The position numbers and the translations under genes are program-made. Source: Aeromicrobium sp. Root472D3 (lineage in GTDB: Bacteria > Actinomycetota > Actinomycetes > Propionibacteriales > Nocardioidaceae). Taken from it: a DNA stretch of 64,000 nucleotides. Below, piece after piece: positions 61,459 to 64,000 of the stretch. The stretch is from contig NZ_LMET01000001.1 in NCBI RefSeq assembly GCF_001426485.1, positions 296,844 through 360,843 of the forward strand, in the 5' to 3' direction. How positions within the stretch are numbered: position 1 is the first letter of the stretch; every line of letters starts with the position of its first letter. Under the pieces are notes generated by a model that was given only the letters and a program-made list of their open reading frames with translations, was not told the DNA's origin and did no database searches.

Positions 61459-62144
61459 CGGTCGCCGATCTCTCGCAGCGAGGCCAGCAGGTCGGCGGTC
61501 GTCGACACGTCGGCGTACTTCTGCCCCATGTCGAACAGGTTGACCTCGTGCACGAGCGGGCTGCGGTCGTAGACCGCGTCGGACGGCACCGCGACCTTGT
61601 AGTTGTACGAGAACGCGTCGACCGCGCTGCCGCGGACGCAGCCCGACGTCGAGCAGCCCGTCACGACGAGCGAGTCGATGCCGGCCTGCACCAGGTAGCT
61701 CAGCAGCGGCGTGCCGAAGAAGGCGCTGGGATGACGCTTGGGCAGCAGGATCTCGCCCTCGAGCGGCGCGATGTCGGGGTGGAACTCGTACCCCTTGTCG
61801 GGGATGTCCATGATCCCCGGCACCTTCGCACCCAGCGCTCCGGCGTCGAACGCCTTCTTGGGGGCGACGTACGGGTAGAGGACCGGCCAGCCCTTCTCGC
61901 GGAACAGCGCGAGCAGCTGGGCGATGTTGCCCACGGCGTCCCACGCGACGTCGCCGCAGCTCGTCGTGAACTCGCCGATGGCCTCGTCGAACGGCACGGG
62001 AGCCGTGCCGGTCGTGCGGTACTGCACGTCGATGATGAGCAGGCCCGGGCGCTTGCCGAGGCCGACGGGACGACCGAAGCCCGCCGCGTCGTAGCGCTCA
62101 CGCGTCAGGGGGTCGATGGGGTCCGTGTCGATGGTCTCGGTCAT
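61455..62144 (-). CDS. Isochorismatase-family amidohydrolase
   Basis: 229 residues. KRPGLLIIDVQYRTTG (catalytic Asp), LPKRHPSAFFGTPLLSYL (catalytic Lys) and LVVTGCSTSGCVRGSAVDAFSYNYKVAVPSDAVYDRSP (nucleophilic Cys) form the triad of cysteine hydrolases. The longer N-terminus and CSTSGC resemble N-carbamoylsarcosine amidase and maleamate amidase. It would release ammonia or carbamate from the open-chain product of the hydantoinase-like enzyme encoded just upstream (ATGA overlap). Confidence 0.87.
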   Translation of the reverse strand: MTETIDTDPIDPLTRERYDAAGFGRPVGLGKRPGLLIIDVQYRTTGTAPVPFDEAIGEFTTSCGDVAWDAVGNIAQLLALFREKGWPVLYPYVAPKKAFDAGALGAKVPGIMDIPDKGYEFHPDIAPLEGEILLPKRHPSAFFGTPLLSYLVQAGIDSLVVTGCSTSGCVRGSAVDAFSYNYKVAVPSDAVYDRSPLVHEVNLFDMGQKYADVSTTADLLASLREIGDR

Positions 62145-63550
62145 GCGTCGGCATCCTTCTCTGCGGCGGCGAGGGCGTCGGCACCGCTGCGCTCGCGGCG
62201 CAGGTACCGTCCGGTCGTCCGGTCGGCCAGCTGACCGTCGCGCACGGCGAACACCCCGCGGACGATCGTGTGCACCACGCTGAGGGGCACCTCCGTGCCC
62301 TCCCACGGCGTGTAGTCGGCGCCGGAGTGCTGCGTGGCGGCGTTGATCGTGTAGCTGCCGTCGAGGTCGACGATCGCGAGGTCGGCGTCCGAGCCCACGC
62401 GGATCGTCCCCTTCTGCGGGTACATCCCGAACAGCTTCGCCGAGCGCGTCGACGTCGCGTCGACCAGCCGCTCGAGCGGCACCCCGCGCCGCAGGCCCTC
62501 GGTGAGCGTCAGCGGCAGGACGCCGCCGGTGCCGGGGAAGCCGGCCGACGCCGTCCACACGTCCTTCTCCTTGAACGAGCGGTGGCGTGCGTTGTGGTCG
62601 GACCCGACCGTGTCGACGCGCCCCTCGGCCAGACCCGTCCAGAGGGCCTCGAGGTCGGCGCGCTCGCGGATCGGCGGGTTGACCTTGCCGTAGGTGCCGC
62701 ACTGCGCGTCCGTCGTCAAGGTCAGGTACTGCGTGCAGGTCTCGACGAAGAGGTTCTCGTACGAGCGACGCTGACGCTCCATCGCCTCGAGCGCGAGCTG
62801 GCTGCTGGTGTGCACGGCGTAGACCGAGGCCCCCGTGATCTGGGCCATGTAGGCGACGCGCTGCACCGCCTCGGCCTCGACGAACGAGGGACGCGACTGG
62901 TTCCACGCGCTGAGCGGTCCACGCGACTCGTCGATCGGCCGGTTCTTGAGCTTCCAGACCAGCTCGATGTTCTCGGGGTGCGGGTTGATCATGGCGCCGT
63001 TGTCGGCGGCCATGCCGAGCACGTCGTACATGTACCCGTCGTCGTTGCCCGGCAGCCCGAGGTACTTGCCCTCGTCGCCCTTGAAGTTCATGAAGAACTT
63101 GAAGCTCGAGATGCCGAACTCGCGGATGTAGGCCGGGATGTCGTGCACGTGGTCGTCGGTGCCCACGCAGATGTGGAAGCCGAAGTCGACGTAGGAGTCC
63201 TGCTCCATGACGGCCTGGGCGCCCGGCACGACGGTCTCGTACGGCTCGCCGCTCATCAGGTAGACCAGCATCGAGGTGATCCCGCCGGCCGCGGCGGACG
63301 CGGTCTCGAGCCGGGCGTCGTCGGGGTCGCGCGGGACGCGGATGTCCTTGCCCAGGTGCACGTGGGGGTCGATCGCGCCGGGCAGCACCAGCTTGCCGTC
63401 GAGCTGGACGGTCTCGCGCGCCTCGGCGTCGGAGTCGCGCGAGACGATGCCCGCGACCAGGCCGTCGGTGACCAGCAGGTCGACGTCGGCGGTCCCGGTG
63501 CCGTGCAGGTAGACGCGGCCCCCCGAGAGGCGCAGGTCGTGGATCGTCAT
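62141..63550 (-). CDS. Dihydropyrimidinase/hydantoinase-type amidohydrolase
   Basis: 469 residues. LVLPGAIDPHVHLG supplies the first two metal His; SFKFFMNF carries the Lys expected to be carboxylated; NPHPEN and YAVHTSS supply further His; TVGSDHNARH has the catalytic Asp. All belong to the cyclic amidohydrolases (dihydropyrimidinase, hydantoinase, allantoinase). It hydrolyses a cyclic amide or imide. The loop around NDDGYMYDVLG and ENIELVWKLKNRPI differs from typical pyrimidine enzymes, so the natural ring is uncertain. Confidence 0.87.
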   Translation of the reverse strand: MTIHDLRLSGGRVYLHGTGTADVDLLVTDGLVAGIVSRDSDAEARETVQLDGKLVLPGAIDPHVHLGKDIRVPRDPDDARLETASAAAGGITSMLVYLMSGEPYETVVPGAQAVMEQDSYVDFGFHICVGTDDHVHDIPAYIREFGISSFKFFMNFKGDEGKYLGLPGNDDGYMYDVLGMAADNGAMINPHPENIELVWKLKNRPIDESRGPLSAWNQSRPSFVEAEAVQRVAYMAQITGASVYAVHTSSQLALEAMERQRRSYENLFVETCTQYLTLTTDAQCGTYGKVNPPIRERADLEALWTGLAEGRVDTVGSDHNARHRSFKEKDVWTASAGFPGTGGVLPLTLTEGLRRGVPLERLVDATSTRSAKLFGMYPQKGTIRVGSDADLAIVDLDGSYTINAATQHSGADYTPWEGTEVPLSVVHTIVRGVFAVRDGQLADRTTGRYLRRERSGADALAAAEKDADA

Positions 63551-64000
63551 GCGGTCACCCCCTGCGCGGGCAGGTCGGCGGCGTAGCGGCGGTCGAGCTC
63601 GTCGAACTCGGGCTTGCGCACGAGCGCCTGCCGGTCGGACCAGCTGATCATCAGGTCGGCCGCGGCGAGGGTGTCGCCGTGCACGCGCAGGTGGTCCATG
63701 ACCTGCCGCATGCCCGAGACCGCTCCCCGCATCGCGGCGTTGGCGTACAGGGCGATCGAGAAGCCGAGCTCGCCGAGCTCGTCGCGGGACGTCAACGGCG
63801 TGAGCCCGCCCTCGACCATGTTGGCCATGTGGATGCCGGGCACGGTGCGCACGATGTGCGCCATCTGCTCGGTCGTGGTGGGTGCCTCGATGAACAGGAT
63901 GTCGGCGCCGGCCTCGGAGTAGGCCGCGGCGCGCTCGCAGGCGGCGTCGAGGCCCTCGGTCGACAGCGCGTCGGTGCGCGCGATGATCAGCAGGTCGTCG
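63547..64000 (-). CDS. PEP mutase/isocitrate lyase superfamily lyase (partial)
   Basis: The 5' part is beyond the right edge; 150 C-terminal residues are visible. LLIIARTDALS, AYSEAGADILFIEAPTT, PGIHMANMVEGGLTPLTSRDELGELGFSIALYANAAMRGAV are typical of methylisocitrate lyase, 2,3-dimethylmalate lyase and oxaloacetate decarboxylase of the superfamily. The enzyme cleaves a C-C bond of a 2-hydroxy acid to give pyruvate or a similar oxoacid. It overlaps the hydantoinase gene by 4 bp, so it belongs to the same pathway. The KKCGH-like catalytic loop is not in the window. Confidence 0.85.
   Translation of the reverse strand, partial: DDLLIIARTDALSTEGLDAACERAAAYSEAGADILFIEAPTTTEQMAHIVRTVPGIHMANMVEGGLTPLTSRDELGELGFSIALYANAAMRGAVSGMRQVMDHLRVHGDTLAAADLMISWSDRQALVRKPEFDELDRRYAADLPAQGVTA

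Noticed and set aside
45679..64000. Direct assignment to anaerobic nicotinate degradation
   Set aside because: The expected B12-dependent mutase, methylitaconate isomerase and aconitase-type dimethylmaleate hydratase are not in the window; only the enamidase-like and lyase-like steps agree.

Overview
The window is chromosomal DNA of a high-GC Gram-positive actinobacterium, most likely of the Nocardioidaceae (Aeromicrobium/Nocardioides-like). Supporting signs are GC near 70 percent, many GTG starts and ATGA/GTGA gene overlaps, a FadE5-type acyl-CoA dehydrogenase, a bifunctional-type Dcd, an MprA-MprB-PepD envelope-stress locus and TANNNT-type -10 boxes. I see no transposase, integrase, phage gene or CRISPR array. 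The assignment is from reading alone; no database search was run.

Layout. 1-5.9 kb: tail of an upstream gene, a YchJ-like protein, a matrixin-like protease, a nucleobase permease, an AGE-family epimerase, a sugar kinase and an alpha/beta hydrolase. 5.9-9.9 kb: a pseudouridine salvage pair (kinase plus PsuG) bracketed by two inverted copies of an 82-bp palindromic repeat, then dcd, a DHFR-like reductase and an acetyltransferase. 9.5-14.5 kb: a five-gene minus-strand operon with every junction overlapping by 4 bp (GT2, DUF2064, methyltransferase, membrane-anchored molybdopterin oxidoreductase, membrane protein), divergent from a polytopic membrane protein. 14.5-21.9 kb: epimerase with a zinc-ribbon-like insert, MTA phosphorylase, a 1402-residue exported lamin-tail/metallophosphoesterase protein, tRNA-Gly(CCC), a possible C-loop structured RNA and a lipoprotein. 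22-32.9 kb: LysR with a divergent 43-residue protein, HAD hydrolase, FadE5-like dehydrogenase, a 0.9-kb array of 128-bp repeats, and small metabolic and membrane genes. 33-40.5 kb: branched-chain 2-oxoacid dehydrogenase E1alpha-E1beta-E2, an aminotransferase, a DMT exporter, a small membrane protein, and a low-MW phosphatase next to a fructosamine-kinase homologue. 40.5-45.7 kb: MprA/MprB/PepD-like stress system interrupted by a second array of the 128-bp repeat in opposite orientation, then a DMT exporter.

45.7-64 kb is one catabolic island, entirely on the minus strand. A roughly 15-kb unit starts from a good promoter at about 61.03 kb whose -35 lies inside a 14-bp palindrome. It encodes a cupin, an MBL hydrolase, a sugar-type ABC importer, an alcohol and an aldehyde dehydrogenase, a GntR/FCD regulator, an ene-reductase, two SDRs, a FAD dehydrogenase and two MmgE/PrpD proteins. 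A second unit, entering from the right edge, carries a PEP-mutase/isocitrate-lyase family lyase, a hydantoinase-type amidohydrolase, an isochorismatase-type amidase and a DUF1330 protein. Together they look like uptake, oxidation, C-N ring opening, amide hydrolysis, hydration and C-C cleavage of one unidentified compound.

The most testable new idea is a shared regulatory element. Four intergenic copies of two TCTCAG-like hexamers 11 bp apart lie upstream of the mprA-like gene, pepD, the polytopic membrane protein at 13.2 kb and the exported 1402-residue protein. In three of them the distance to the -10 box is the same and the transcript appears leaderless or nearly so.
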